This document shows, in pieces, positions 54,053 through 63,395 of a stretch of DNA of 64,000 nucleotides. Within the stretch, counting starts at the first letter, position 1. Each line of letters begins with the position of its first letter. The notes under the pieces are model-generated. The model was not told where the DNA came from. It saw nothing but the letters and a program-made list of their open reading frames with translations, and did no database searches. Source of the stretch: CAVRXQ01 sp963725215 (lineage in GTDB: Bacteria; Actinomycetota; Acidimicrobiia; Acidimicrobiales; Bog-793); NCBI GenBank assembly GCA_963725215.1, contig CAVRXQ010000002.1, forward strand, positions 434,001-498,000. Reading direction: 5' to 3'. Made by a program: the position numbers and the translations under genes.

Positions 54053-55068
54053 GCCGTTCCGACGATCGCAGCCAAGTCGACGAGACGGTGCGAGTAGCCC
54101 CATTCGTTGTCGTACCAGCCGAACACCTTGGCGAGGGTCTTTCCGCCATCGAGTGACAACACCATCGTCATTCCCGCGTCGAACGTGCAAGAGGCGGGAG
54201 AACCGACGATATCCGACGAGACGATCGGGTCCTCGTTGTAGACGAGGACCTTCGCAAGCGAACCAGAACCCGACGCTTGCTTGAACGCGGCATTGATCCC
54301 CGCCACGTCGACCTTGGCGTTCAAGATCCCCGTCCAGTCCGTAATCGACCCGACTGGAAGCGGTACGCGAAGCGCGGTTCCGTCGAGTCGGCCCTTCATG
54401 TTCTCCATCACGAGATTCGTCGCTCGCGCTGCTCCGGTCGTCGAGGGCACGATGTTCACTGCAGCAGCCCGCGCGCGATGGAGGTTTTCCCTGGCGAGGT
54501 CGAGGAGCTCTTGATCGTTGGTGTAGGCATGGACCGTCGTCATGAGCCCTTTGTCGATCCCGAAAGCGTCGTCGAGGACTTTCATCATCGGAACGAAACA
54601 GTTCGTCGTGCACGAGGCGTTTGAGATGACGACATGGCGCTGTGGGTCGAACGACGCGTCGTTTACGCCGACGACGAACGTCGCGTCGGCGTCCGAAGAC
54701 GGTGCCGAGATGATGACTCGCTTCGCTCCGCCTCCTAGGTGCGCCGCGGCGGCATCGCGCTTTGTGAAGCGTCCGGTCGACTCGATGACGACGTCCACGC
54801 CGACTTCGGACCACTTCAGCTGAGCCGGATCCTTCTCCGCAAAGACCGAGATCGTCTTCCCGTCGACCACGAGGTCATTGCCCTTCACCTCGACCGTCCC
54901 GGGAAACCGGCGGTAGGTCGAGTCGTAGCGGAGGAGGTGCGCGTTCACCTCCGGAGAGAGGAGATCGTTGACGGCGACGATTTCGACGTCAACCGAACTG
55001 TCCCGCGCAGCGCGAAGGAAGTTCCGCCCGATCCGTCCGAAACCGTTGATTCCGACTCGAACCGTCAT
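54049..55068 (-). CDS. gap: Glyceraldehyde-3-phosphate dehydrogenase
   Basis: A 339-residue NAD-dependent enzyme. MTVRVGINGFGRIGRNFLRA is the Rossmann start; the catalytic Cys is in SNASCTTNCFVPM and the His in MTTVHAYTNDQELLD; the C-terminus is WYDNEWGYSHRLVDL. GGTGAG precedes ATG 55068. It is first gene of the gap-pgk-tpiA-secG operon. Confidence 0.97.
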   Translation of the reverse strand: MTVRVGINGFGRIGRNFLRAARDSSVDVEIVAVNDLLSPEVNAHLLRYDSTYRRFPGTVEVKGNDLVVDGKTISVFAEKDPAQLKWSEVGVDVVIESTGRFTKRDAAAAHLGGGAKRVIISAPSSDADATFVVGVNDASFDPQRHVVISNASCTTNCFVPMMKVLDDAFGIDKGLMTTVHAYTNDQELLDLARENLHRARAAAVNIVPSTTGAARATNLVMENMKGRLDGTALRVPLPVGSITDWTGILNAKVDVAGINAAFKQASGSGSLAKVLVYNEDPIVSSDIVGSPASCTFDAGMTMVLSLDGGKTLAKVFGWYDNEWGYSHRLVDLAAIVGTA

Positions 55069-55347
55069 GATCTCACCGTCTTTCTGATCGAACCCAGCGG
55101 AGAGCCCGCCAGGCGCTTCCATTAGGCACGCGCGCGCACCCGGTTTCGCTCAGAGGATGCACCGCCGTCACGTCGCACCAAAGAGGCTAACGGTCCCTCT
55201 GGCCCAGTTGAGGTCCGCACGTGCACGCGTCGGCCCGTCTCAGAGATTCCGTGCGTCTCCGCCGGTCAATCGGTAGCGTCCCTTCCCAATGGCTACAAGG
55301 CGCACCCCTCGCGAGCCCCGAGGCGACCACGTCCCGGCGGTTTCCCG

Positions 55348-57963
55348 GTGACCGCGTCGTACCGCCCGACCTCCGTGCGGGGCTCCCCGGCAGCGACACC
55401 AATCTCGAGCTGGCTAGTTCGCTCATCACGCGCCGGAAACGATTCGCTCGAGGACGGCTCGGAGATCTCGCTCGCCGACTACCAAGCCGGGTGGTTGGCG
55501 GCTCCGGCGCGATCGACGGTGATGGCGACGTTGCTCGAGAGCGGCCGATACCCGGAGATCGAACGTTCGACGAACTTGCGCGACCTCGTCGAAGCGGAAG
55601 ATTTCGCCGTTCCGTGGTGGTACCGGTCGGGCTTCGTGGTCGACGGAGAGGCGCGCACATCGCTGCGGCTGGAAGGGGTGATTTCGAAGGCCGACCTGTT
55701 CGTCAACGGCTCGCCCGTCGCAGGGGCCGACGAGATCGCGGGCGCGTACGCCGTGTCCACATTCGACGTCTCCGAACTCGTCCAACAGGGAGACAATGCG
55801 CTCGCCCTTCGCGTCCATCCCGGAACCCCGCTCGAGGACTTCACCATCAATTGGTGGGATTGGAACCAGCCTCCTCCTGACTTCAACCTCGGGGTCTGGC
55901 GAGACGTCGTCATCCAACGGACAGGGGTGGTTCGCCTCGACACGCCGCTCGTCACGAGCACGCTCCCCCTACCCGTCCTGTCTCCTGCCGAGCTCACCGT
56001 GTCGGTCGATCTCGCCAACCTCTCCGACGCGCCAGTCGAAGCCGAGCTCACCGGCGCGGTGAACGGGCACGGGACGAGTGCGCGGTTTCGCCAACAGGTA
56101 TCGCTTGCAGCTGGTGCGCGAGAGAAAGTGATTGTCTCCGCGGTCGACTCGCCAGAGCTGCGTATCGAACAGCCGGCGCTGTGGTGGCCAATCGGTGAGG
56201 GCACTCCGGATCGATACGAGCTCGATCTTGCCGTGTCGGTCGACGGCGTTCCGTGCGACGCCCGCGCGATCTCGTTCGGTATCCGCACGGTTTCGAGCGA
56301 GATCGAACCGGGCGACGGACGCCGATTCCTCATCAACGGACGTCCGCTGCAGATCGTCGGGGGCGGATGGTCGCCCGACCTTTTCCTCCGACACGATCCC
56401 GTGAGGACGGCCGCGGAGCTCGCGTATCTCGTGGACCTGGGCCACAACGCCATTCGCCTCGAGGGCAAACTCGAAAACGCCGAGTTCTTCGAGATGGCGG
56501 ACGCCGGGGGGATCATGGTCCTCGCTGGCTGGGAGTGCTGCAGCAAATGGGAGGAGAAGGGCCCCCAGGGCTCGGCGTGGTCAGAGCCGGACTTCCAGAT
56601 CGCGCGGCGCTCGATGGAGAGCGAAGCGCGGCTGTTGCGCCACCACCCGTCGGTGATCGGATTCCTCATCGGAAGCGATTTCGCACCACCGCCGCGCGCC
56701 GCCGAAATGTACGTCGAGGCACTGCGCGACGCTCGGTGGGACGCGCCGATCATCTCCTCGGCGACCGCTGAAGGGACCGATGCCGCGGGCCCGTCGGGAA
56801 TGAAGATGACGGGCCCTTACGCCTGGGTTCCCCCGGGGTATTGGTACTCCGGAGATCCGAGCCGCGGGGGTGCGATCGGCTTCAACTCCGAGACGGGAGC
56901 CGGCGGCAACATCCCTCGCCTCGCGAACCTTGTTCGGATGCTCTCGGAGAGCGAGCTCGAAGACCTCTGGCGGCGACCGGACGCGAAGCAGTTCCACGCC
57001 GGGCCGCCTTCGGAATTCGACAACCTCGAGATCTTCCACCGCGCGTTGTCGGGTCGATACGGCGAGATCACATCTCTGAGCGACTTCGTCCGCAAGGCGC
57101 AGCTAGCGAACTACGAAGCGGTGCGCGCGCAGTTCGAGGCGTATCGGTCGCGCGCCTTTGCTCCGGAGCCCGCGACGGGCGTCATCTACTGGCTGTTGAA
57201 CGCCGCCTGGCCGAGCCTGAACTGGCAGCTGTACGACTGGTACCTCGATCCTGCCGGCGCCTACTACGGCGCGAAGAAGGGCTGTGAGCCCGTCCACGTC
57301 TCCTACGCGTACGACACCGACTCCGTCGTCGTCACGAACCATCGCCAAGAGACAGTGGGGCCTTTCGAACTTTCGACCCGCGTCGTGCGCACCGACGGTC
57401 AGGTCGTTCGTCACGTCGTCGACACGGTCGATGAACTCGCTCCGCGTGGACTCGTCTCGATCGGCACGATCTGGCCGCCGGAGACCGGGGAACCCACCTA
57501 CTTCGTGGCGCTCGACCTCAAAGACGCCGGCGGATCCACGGTCTCCCGCAACGTCTACTGGCTCTCCTCCCAATCCGACGTCCTCGATTGGGAGTCATCG
57601 ACAAGGCAGTACACCCCGACGAGCACCTTCGCAGATCTCCGCGGCCTGGAACGGATGCCGAACGCGGAGCTCGAGACGGAGATCGAACGGCTGGGTTGCC
57701 GCGAAGGGCGCGAGCACGTGCGCGTCAGGATCCGCAACACCTCCGCCGAAGGCACCCCGGCGGTCGGGGTCCATACCTCCTTTTCGCTCGAGGGCCGCGA
57801 CACCTCCTCGCCGTTCCCGGTCTTTTGGGACGACAACGACGTCACGGTTTTTTCAGGCGACGAAATCGTGCTCTCCGGTCACTGTCCTGAGCTACCCGGC
57901 GCTCAGGTCGCGCTGGAGCTCGAAGGGTTCAACCTCGGCGAACCACGACGTCTTTCAGGCTGA
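55348..57963 (+). CDS. GH2 exo-beta-D-glucosaminidase-like enzyme
   Basis: An 871-residue glycoside hydrolase of family 2 with the jelly-roll (about 40-195), Ig-like, TIM-barrel and C-terminal Ig-like domains. The active site resembles exo-beta-D-glucosaminidase CsxA: the putative acid/base Asp is in LIGSDFAPPP (residue 444) and the nucleophile Glu in GFNSETGAGG (residue 515), a spacing of 71 like that of CsxA; the MTGPYAWVPPGYWY loop also matches. No signal peptide is evident from GTG 55348, so it may be cytoplasmic and act on imported glucosamine oligosaccharides. It lies on the opposite strand between gap and yvcK, where whiA usually sits. Confidence 0.85.
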   Translation: MTASYRPTSVRGSPAATPISSWLVRSSRAGNDSLEDGSEISLADYQAGWLAAPARSTVMATLLESGRYPEIERSTNLRDLVEAEDFAVPWWYRSGFVVDGEARTSLRLEGVISKADLFVNGSPVAGADEIAGAYAVSTFDVSELVQQGDNALALRVHPGTPLEDFTINWWDWNQPPPDFNLGVWRDVVIQRTGVVRLDTPLVTSTLPLPVLSPAELTVSVDLANLSDAPVEAELTGAVNGHGTSARFRQQVSLAAGAREKVIVSAVDSPELRIEQPALWWPIGEGTPDRYELDLAVSVDGVPCDARAISFGIRTVSSEIEPGDGRRFLINGRPLQIVGGGWSPDLFLRHDPVRTAAELAYLVDLGHNAIRLEGKLENAEFFEMADAGGIMVLAGWECCSKWEEKGPQGSAWSEPDFQIARRSMESEARLLRHHPSVIGFLIGSDFAPPPRAAEMYVEALRDARWDAPIISSATAEGTDAAGPSGMKMTGPYAWVPPGYWYSGDPSRGGAIGFNSETGAGGNIPRLANLVRMLSESELEDLWRRPDAKQFHAGPPSEFDNLEIFHRALSGRYGEITSLSDFVRKAQLANYEAVRAQFEAYRSRAFAPEPATGVIYWLLNAAWPSLNWQLYDWYLDPAGAYYGAKKGCEPVHVSYAYDTDSVVVTNHRQETVGPFELSTRVVRTDGQVVRHVVDTVDELAPRGLVSIGTIWPPETGEPTYFVALDLKDAGGSTVSRNVYWLSSQSDVLDWESSTRQYTPTSTFADLRGLERMPNAELETEIERLGCREGREHVRVRIRNTSAEGTPAVGVHTSFSLEGRDTSSPFPVFWDDNDVTVFSGDEIVLSGHCPELPGAQVALELEGFNLGEPRRLSG

Positions 57964-57964
57964 G

Positions 57965-57990
57965 GCTCCGGAACGGCCAGCGTCCGGAGC
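57965..57990 (+). terminator. GC-rich hairpin after the glucosaminidase gene
   Basis: GCTCCGGA and TCCGGAGC (8 bp, perfect) are separated by 10 bases, starting 2 bases after the stop codon. There is no T-run, but such stems can terminate in high-G+C actinobacteria. It sits in the convergent gap before yvcK. Confidence 0.45.
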
Positions 57991-58142
57991 GGCTCGGAGC
58001 CAACCCGTCCTCGATTGCCAGTGCCTCCCCTGCACGAGATGCGCGACCACCGCTCGCTCGAGACATCAACTCTCCTCTGTCTCGTCGCGCGAAACGTGCA
58101 ACCTTGGGAGCGCCGACTCGGTGTTTCCCTCCTCGCCTCGCT

Positions 58143-59063
58143 CTAACCCTCGCCCGCCGCGAAAAGCGCCGCGGCCAGCGCGCCCTCGTCGTGAACGAGT
58201 CCATCTCCGCGCGCCAACGCTCCCTCCACGACACGCACGCTCTTTGGCATCGTGCCGAGCGGGATGTGGGTCGGGTCGCAGATCACGACGTCGGGCACCA
58301 CTTCGTGTCGGATCAACGCCTCTACGTGAGCCGCCGCGTCGAAGCCGCTCGTCTCGGGCACCTGCTCGTGGAGGTTGCAAACGTAGATGCGCTTCGCCGA
58401 GGAGCGGCGGAGCGCATCGCCGATCGGTCGTGGAGCGAGCGCGGCAAGAACACTCGTAAACAGCGACCCGGGGCCCATCACGATCTGATCCGCCCGTTCG
58501 ATCGCCTCGATCGCCGCGCGCGGCACCGGTGCGTCTTCGGGGACGAGCGACACCGACGTCACTCCCTCGGTCATCTTGATGCGTGCTTGGCCCTCCATCT
58601 CGAATCCGTGGACGACGGCTTTCAAGACGACAGGGATGTCCGTCGCCGGGACGACATCCCCGACGGTCTGCAAGATCGCGCAACACTCAGCGACGCCCGC
58701 CGCGAAGTCGCCCGTCGTCGCAGAGAGCGCTGCGAGGAGAACGTTTCCGAACGCGTGCCCGCCGAGCTCGCCGACATCGAAGCGGTACTCGAGCGCGTCG
58801 CCGAGCGGCGACGGCGCAGGAAGCAGTGCCCCGATGCAGCGCCGGATGTCACCGGGTGCCGGCATCCCGAACGCCTCTCGCAGGCGGCCGCTCGAGCCAC
58901 CGTCGTCGGCGACCGACACGACCGCGGTGACCCTTGACGCGTACTCGCGCAATGCCCCGAGGGTGCGTGCGAGGCCGTGACCTCCCCCGATCGCCACCAC
59001 CCGCGGCCCCTTATCGAGGAGCCGCTCTCGACGCGGCGTCGACCACGCGTCCCCGATCGTCAC
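58143..59063 (-). CDS. yvcK: YvcK-family gluconeogenesis factor (UDP-GlcNAc-binding)
   Basis: A 306-residue CofD/UPF0052 protein. Features: VVAIGGGHGLARTLGALREYASRVTAVVSVADDGGSSGRL, APGDIRRCIGALL, FGNVLLAAL, and MGPGSLFTSVLAALAP. YvcK binds UDP-GlcNAc and helps co-ordinate central carbon flux with cell-wall synthesis. GTG 59063 overlaps the rapZ stop by 4 bases. The expected next gene, whiA, is missing. Confidence 0.95.
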   Translation of the reverse strand: MTIGDAWSTPRRERLLDKGPRVVAIGGGHGLARTLGALREYASRVTAVVSVADDGGSSGRLREAFGMPAPGDIRRCIGALLPAPSPLGDALEYRFDVGELGGHAFGNVLLAALSATTGDFAAGVAECCAILQTVGDVVPATDIPVVLKAVVHGFEMEGQARIKMTEGVTSVSLVPEDAPVPRAAIEAIERADQIVMGPGSLFTSVLAALAPRPIGDALRRSSAKRIYVCNLHEQVPETSGFDAAAHVEALIRHEVVPDVVICDPTHIPLGTMPKSVRVVEGALARGDGLVHDEGALAAALFAAGEG

Positions 59064-59914
59064 CGGCCGATATCGCGGTGGTGGACCGCGGGCTCGTAGC
59101 CGTCCTTGCGCAAGCGGGTCACGAGCTCCTCGGCGAGCACAACCGATCGGTGACGCCCGCCGGTGCAACCGATCGCGATCGACAGGTACGACTTGCCCTC
59201 CCGCGCGTAGTACGGAAGGAGGAAGCGCAACAGCGACTCGAGACGGTCGAGAAACTCGATCGCCTCGGGCGACGACAACACGTACTCGCGGACGTCGGCT
59301 TCGAGCCCGCTGTGGGGACGGAGGCGGTCGACCCAGTGGGGGTTCGGCAGGAACCGGACGTCGAAGACGAGGTCGGCGTCGAGCGGGAGGCCGTTCTTGA
59401 ACCCGAAGGAGACGACCGACGTCTCCATCGCGCCCTCGGCGGTGCGACCCGCGTACAGCTCGACGAGGCGGGCGCGAAGCTCGTGCACGTTTGTCTCGGT
59501 CGTGTCGATGACCGCATCGGCCACCGATCGCAGCGGCTCGAGGAGCTCGCGCTCGGTCTTGATCGCTTCGGGCACGCCTTCCGCCTCGAGCGGGTGGCGC
59601 CGCCGCGTTCCCGAGAACCTCCTCACGAGCACCTCATCGGAAGCGTCGAGAAAGAGCACCCGCACTCGGGCACCGGACGCACGCAACTCCTCGATCGCGG
59701 GGACGATCTCGCTCAGCGATTCCGGACCGCCGCGCCCGACGACGAAGCAGAACCGGTCGAACTCACCGCCTCGCTGGCCGCCGAGCTCGGCGACCTTGCC
59801 GATCAGCGCCCCCGGGAGATTGTCGATGACGAACCAGCCGAGGTCCTCGAGCGTCGCCGCGGCCGTCGACCGTCCGGCCCCCGACATACCCCCGACGATC
59901 AGGTACTCCGCCAC
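59060..59914 (-). CDS. rapZ: RapZ-family nucleotide-binding protein
   Basis: A 284-residue P-loop protein. The Walker A is GGMSGAGRSTAAATLEDLGWFVIDNLP and the C-terminal domain has SFGFKNGLPLDADLVFDVRFLPNPHW and IGCTGGRHRSVVLAEEL. In enterobacteria RapZ senses glucosamine-6-phosphate; the actinobacterial role is less clear. GTG 59914 follows GGAGG by seven bases. It is coupled to yvcK. Confidence 0.95.
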   Translation of the reverse strand: MAEYLIVGGMSGAGRSTAAATLEDLGWFVIDNLPGALIGKVAELGGQRGGEFDRFCFVVGRGGPESLSEIVPAIEELRASGARVRVLFLDASDEVLVRRFSGTRRRHPLEAEGVPEAIKTERELLEPLRSVADAVIDTTETNVHELRARLVELYAGRTAEGAMETSVVSFGFKNGLPLDADLVFDVRFLPNPHWVDRLRPHSGLEADVREYVLSSPEAIEFLDRLESLLRFLLPYYAREGKSYLSIAIGCTGGRHRSVVLAEELVTRLRKDGYEPAVHHRDIGR

Positions 59915-59998
59915 AACGCGACCTCCGTCACGATCTTCCCACTGCCGCACGCCCGCCGGGCACACCTCAGGACCAACGGCACGAGTCGGTCGATCGCG

Positions 59999-60155
59999 GG
60001 ACGATCGTCTTACCGGCGCACCCCACAACCTCCTCCTTGGCGACCTCCGCAGGTTCTCCGCGGCCGATCTTTGATATCAGTTCTCCGTCTGTTCGCAACC
60101 ACCCGTCCTCGACCACCTCGCCATCGAAGACGACGGTGACGCCAGAAAGCAGCAC
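59999..60155 (-). pseudogene. N-terminal remnant of N-acetylglucosamine-6-phosphate deacetylase
   Basis: From a GTG at 60155 the translation VLLSGVTVVFDGEVVEDGWL and RTDGELISKIGRGEP, ending GKTIVP, matches the first 50 or so residues of NagA-type amidohydrolases. The following metal-binding HxH region and the rest of the enzyme are absent: after IVP the sequence is unrelated. It lies between rapZ and the ROK relic, just after the ROK stop, as in a former ROK-nagA operon. Confidence 0.65.
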
Positions 60156-60159
60156 CGGA

Positions 60160-60402
60160 TCAGGAGGACGCGAGACGACGTGCTCCAACGCGGCAGTACC
60201 TGCCCCCGCGGAGCCCGCCGAGCGCGCCCAACGCGGACGTCTCGACCCTGACGGGCTCGACGACCGGGCTTGGAATGTGCATCGCCTGCTCGAGCGGGTC
60301 GACCAGCGCCTCGCCCGCCGTCGAAAGACCCCCGCCGAGCTCGACGAGTTCGACGTCGACGACGTTTTCAATGCCGAACTCTGCGTCCGCCGTTGACGCC
60401 AT
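60160..60402 (-). pseudogene. C-terminal remnant of a ROK-family sugar kinase
   Basis: The translation FGIENVVDVELVELGGGLST and AGEALVDPLEQAMHIP, with VRVETSALG, matches the C-terminal part of ROK kinases (the ELGGGLSTAG turn is characteristic). A frame change near the end is needed to reach the usual GAGTAALE tail. The N-terminal two thirds are not in front of it: the upstream sequence is the oppositely oriented ROK start at 60401. Confidence 0.65.
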
Positions 60403-60600
60403 GACGAAGACGAACGTCGACGATCTTCTGGACGAAATCGCGCTATCCGAAGCAGAGGAGCTTTCGCTGCTCGCCCTCGACATCGGCGGGACGCTCGTGA
60501 AGCGCGGAGTCATGCGCCGAGACGGCACCTTATGTAGCTCGGTGCGACTCCCCACATTCGCGACGCGCGATCGAGAAGCTCGCGACGCACCGCCTTCACC
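60401..60600 (+). pseudogene. N-terminal remnant of a ROK-family sugar kinase
   Basis: ATG 60401 opens MTKTNVDDLLDEIALSEAEE, followed by the ATP-binding signature LLALDIGGTLVKRGVMRRDG and TLCSSVRLPTFATRD, typical of the first 40 residues of ROK kinases. The remaining domains are missing; the frame runs on into the 3' end of a convergent methyltransferase gene. It points away from the ROK C-terminal relic, so the locus was rearranged by inversion. Confidence 0.6.
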
Positions 60601-60603
60601 TTC

Positions 60604-61365
60604 TCAAAGGCGTTCGAACCGCATCGCGCACAAGCGCGGAATCGTCGACTCGAACTCCGCGTCGGTCGAGCCATCGAGGAGCTCGCGTCGCGGGGCGGGC
60701 TCGATGAGCCGTGTGAGGACGAGGCCGGCGTCGACGGCGGGATTGATGTAGCGCGAGAGCGGACGATGGCTGAACCCGAGAGAGACCGCCGAGTCGACCC
60801 TTTCGATCACCCACTGTTCTTTCAGATACGGCCCGACGCGCCAATAGCGTTCGGCGAGAATCTGATCGTCGACGAACCCGCTACCAGGCCCCTGGAACGC
60901 CGGGTGATTGACAATGAGGAGGAACCGCCCCCCGCGAGCGAGAATCCGCGCCGCTTCGGCGAGCACCTTGTCCGCGTCGAAGGTGTGCTCGATCACGAGG
61001 CAGCACACCGCCCCGTCGACGCTTGCCGAAGCGAGCGGGAGATCCTCACCGAACGCCTGTACATAAGCGATCTCGCGACGCGACGCTTCGATCGCGTTTG
61101 CGAGCTGAGCGCGCGACGGGTCGACGCCGATGACCTTGCCGCCGAGGCCAGCGAGTCGACGCGCGACTTGTCCTTCGCCGCATCCGATGTCCACGACCCG
61201 CTCGCATCCGGCGAGCTCAGATTCGACGAGCGGAAGGATCTCGACTTCGTACTCGCGGTCAGCTCCGTCGGTGAAGGTCTCCTTCCACCACGTGGCGTTG
61301 TCGTCCCAGACCTTCGCCGAGGCGGACTCCGGGCCGATCTCGCCCGTCGCGCGCGTCTCGCTCAC
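60604..61365 (-). CDS. Class I SAM-dependent methyltransferase
   Basis: A 253-residue methyltransferase: WDDNATWWKETFTDGADREY, motif I VVDIGCGEGQVARRLAGLG, VIGVDPSRAQLANAI, VDGAVCCLVIEHTFD and LARGGRFLLIVNHPAFQGPGSGF. Relatives beside uvrC or rapZ occur in actinobacteria, but the substrate is unknown; the FQGPGSGF segment recalls lipid or quinone methyltransferases only loosely. The start overlaps the uvrC stop by 4 bases, so it is co-transcribed with uvrC. Confidence 0.87.
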   Translation of the reverse strand: MSETRATGEIGPESASAKVWDDNATWWKETFTDGADREYEVEILPLVESELAGCERVVDIGCGEGQVARRLAGLGGKVIGVDPSRAQLANAIEASRREIAYVQAFGEDLPLASASVDGAVCCLVIEHTFDADKVLAEAARILARGGRFLLIVNHPAFQGPGSGFVDDQILAERYWRVGPYLKEQWVIERVDSAVSLGFSHRPLSRYINPAVDAGLVLTRLIEPAPRRELLDGSTDAEFESTIPRLCAMRFERL

Positions 61366-63266
61366 GCCGGCTGCGCCTCGCGTTCGCCGCGCTCGAATGG
61401 AGCGGCGTCGGGATGGAGGCGTTCGTACACCGCGTTGCCGACCGAGTCCGGAAGCCAGCTGAGTCCCAACAGCGCGTCCCGCGACGCATCCCGCAGCGCT
61501 CGCACCGAGCCGAACTCGGCTACGAGCCGGCGGCGGCGCGTCGCGCCGAGACCGGGAACTTGTGAAAGCGGGTCCGGACGCATCCGGCGCCCTCGGATCT
61601 CCCGGTGGTACCCGATCGCAAAGCGGTGCGCCTCGTCGCGCAGCTCCTCCAAGAGGTAGATCGCCTCCGAATCGCGGGGGATTCGGATCGGCTCCGAGCG
61701 CCCAGGGACGAAGACCTCCTCGAACTGCTTGGCGAGCGCGGCGACGTCGACTCGATCGGACAGGCCGAGCTCCTCGATAACGCGCACGCCGGTACTCAGC
61801 TGGCCCTTGCCGCCGTCGAGCAGCAGGAGCTGCGGCGGGTACGCGAAACGGCGAGGACGGCGCCCCTCTGCGTCTGACGCTGTTCCCGGCTTCGGGTCGA
61901 CGAGTCGGCGCAAGCGTCGTTCGAGCACCTCCCCCATCGCCGCATAGTCGTCGTTGTCGGCGACCGCGCGGACCTTGAAACGGCGGTAGTCGCTGCGCTT
62001 CATCAGCCCGTCCTCCATCACCACCATCGAGCCGACGTAGTCACTGCCTTGAAGATGGCTCATGTCGTAGCACTCGATCCGCAACGGGGATTCGCGCAGA
62101 TCCAGGTACTCCCGCAGCTGTTCGAGAGCACGAGCCCGGCTCGACAGGTCGGTCGCGCGCCTTGTCCGGTGCCGCGCTAGCTGGTCTTTCGCGTTGTTCT
62201 CCGCGACGCGGATCAAGGCGCGCTTTCGTCCGCGAATTGGCACCTTGATCGCGACAGGTCCGCCGCGTCGCTCGGAGAGCCACTGGGCGTATGTCCCCAC
62301 CTCACTCGGCTCCTCGGGGACGAGGACCTCCCGCGCGATACCGAGCGGGGTCTCCGCGTAGTGCTGTTCGAGCACACGCTGCAGGAAATCCGGCATCGAG
62401 ACCGGTTCGACCTTCTCCAAAATGAACCCGTTGCGCCCGACGAGAAGTCCGTGACGGACGTGGAGCACCTGCACTGTCGCCTCGAGCTCGGCATCGGCGA
62501 TGCCGAAGACGTCGAGGTCGTCTCCCGCCGCGGCGACCATGTCCTGGCGTTCGCTCGCGAGGCGTGCCGACTCGAGCTGGTCACGGAGGCGCGCCGCGAG
62601 CTCGTACTCCTCGCGCCCGGCGGCGACGTGCATCTCGGATTCGAGCCGGGAGAGCACTGCTTTTGTGTCGCCTTCCAAAAAATGCGCCAGGTCATCGAGG
62701 TACTCGCGGTACGTGTCGGCGTCGACCGCGCCGACGCACGGCCCTGAGCACCGCTCGATGTGAAAAAGGAGGCACGGCCGGCCGAGGCGGACATGACGGC
62801 CGTACTTCGCGTTCGAGCAGCTCCGGATCGGAAACGACCTCAACAGCGAGTCGAGGGTCTCGCGCAGCGCATAGGCGTGCGCATACGGGCCGAAGTACCG
62901 CGTGCCCTTGCGCTTCGCTCCGCGCACGACCATCGCCCTCGGCCACTCCTCGTCCATCGTCAATGCGAGGTACGGGTAGCTCTTGTCGTCGACGAGGCGG
63001 ATGTTGAAGCGGGGCCGGTGCTCTTTGATCAGGTTGTACTCGAGCATGATCGCATCGACGTCGGAGCGGACCTGGATCCACTCGACCGAGTGCGCTCGCT
63101 CGAGCATCTGCTGGGTCCGGACCGGAAGTCCCGAGGGATCCCCGAAATAGTTGGCGAGCCGGCTGCGCAGCGAGAGCGCCTTGCCGACGTAGATCACGCG
63201 TCCGTCCCGGTCCTTGAACTGGTACGAGCCCGGAGCGTCTGGAACGTCTTTTGGCCGCTCGAGCAT
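61362..63266 (-). CDS. uvrC: Excinuclease ABC subunit C
   Basis: A 634-residue endonuclease of nucleotide excision repair. The N-terminal GIY-YIG domain (PDAPGSYQFKDRDGRVIYVGKALSLRSRLANYF) makes the 3' incision, the UVR motif (EEYELAARLRDQLE) binds UvrB, the RNase H-like domain (IECYDMSHLQGSDYVGSMVV; QLLLLDGGKGQLS) makes the 5' incision and the C-terminal helix-hairpin-helix (SQVPGLGATRRRRLVAEFG) binds DNA. ATG 63266 is the family start; the longer frame upstream is not coding. It is divergent from nadA. Confidence 0.97.
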   Translation of the reverse strand: MLERPKDVPDAPGSYQFKDRDGRVIYVGKALSLRSRLANYFGDPSGLPVRTQQMLERAHSVEWIQVRSDVDAIMLEYNLIKEHRPRFNIRLVDDKSYPYLALTMDEEWPRAMVVRGAKRKGTRYFGPYAHAYALRETLDSLLRSFPIRSCSNAKYGRHVRLGRPCLLFHIERCSGPCVGAVDADTYREYLDDLAHFLEGDTKAVLSRLESEMHVAAGREEYELAARLRDQLESARLASERQDMVAAAGDDLDVFGIADAELEATVQVLHVRHGLLVGRNGFILEKVEPVSMPDFLQRVLEQHYAETPLGIAREVLVPEEPSEVGTYAQWLSERRGGPVAIKVPIRGRKRALIRVAENNAKDQLARHRTRRATDLSSRARALEQLREYLDLRESPLRIECYDMSHLQGSDYVGSMVVMEDGLMKRSDYRRFKVRAVADNDDYAAMGEVLERRLRRLVDPKPGTASDAEGRRPRRFAYPPQLLLLDGGKGQLSTGVRVIEELGLSDRVDVAALAKQFEEVFVPGRSEPIRIPRDSEAIYLLEELRDEAHRFAIGYHREIRGRRMRPDPLSQVPGLGATRRRRLVAEFGSVRALRDASRDALLGLSWLPDSVGNAVYERLHPDAAPFERGEREAQPA

Positions 63267-63395
63267 TAATGTCGAGGCTACGCCGGCCTGGTATTCCGGC
63301 GGACATACGAACTCCGAGGCCGACATCCCCGCGGATGGGCGACCAGGCTGTCCCCGCCGGCCATGAGCGGAGCGAGACGATCGAGAAAGAGGCTC

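Noticed and set aside
52880..54814. 644-codon frame covering pgk and most of gap
   Set aside because: Only the pgk part is protein-like; the upstream part is an out-of-frame reading of gap, which has its own clear frame.
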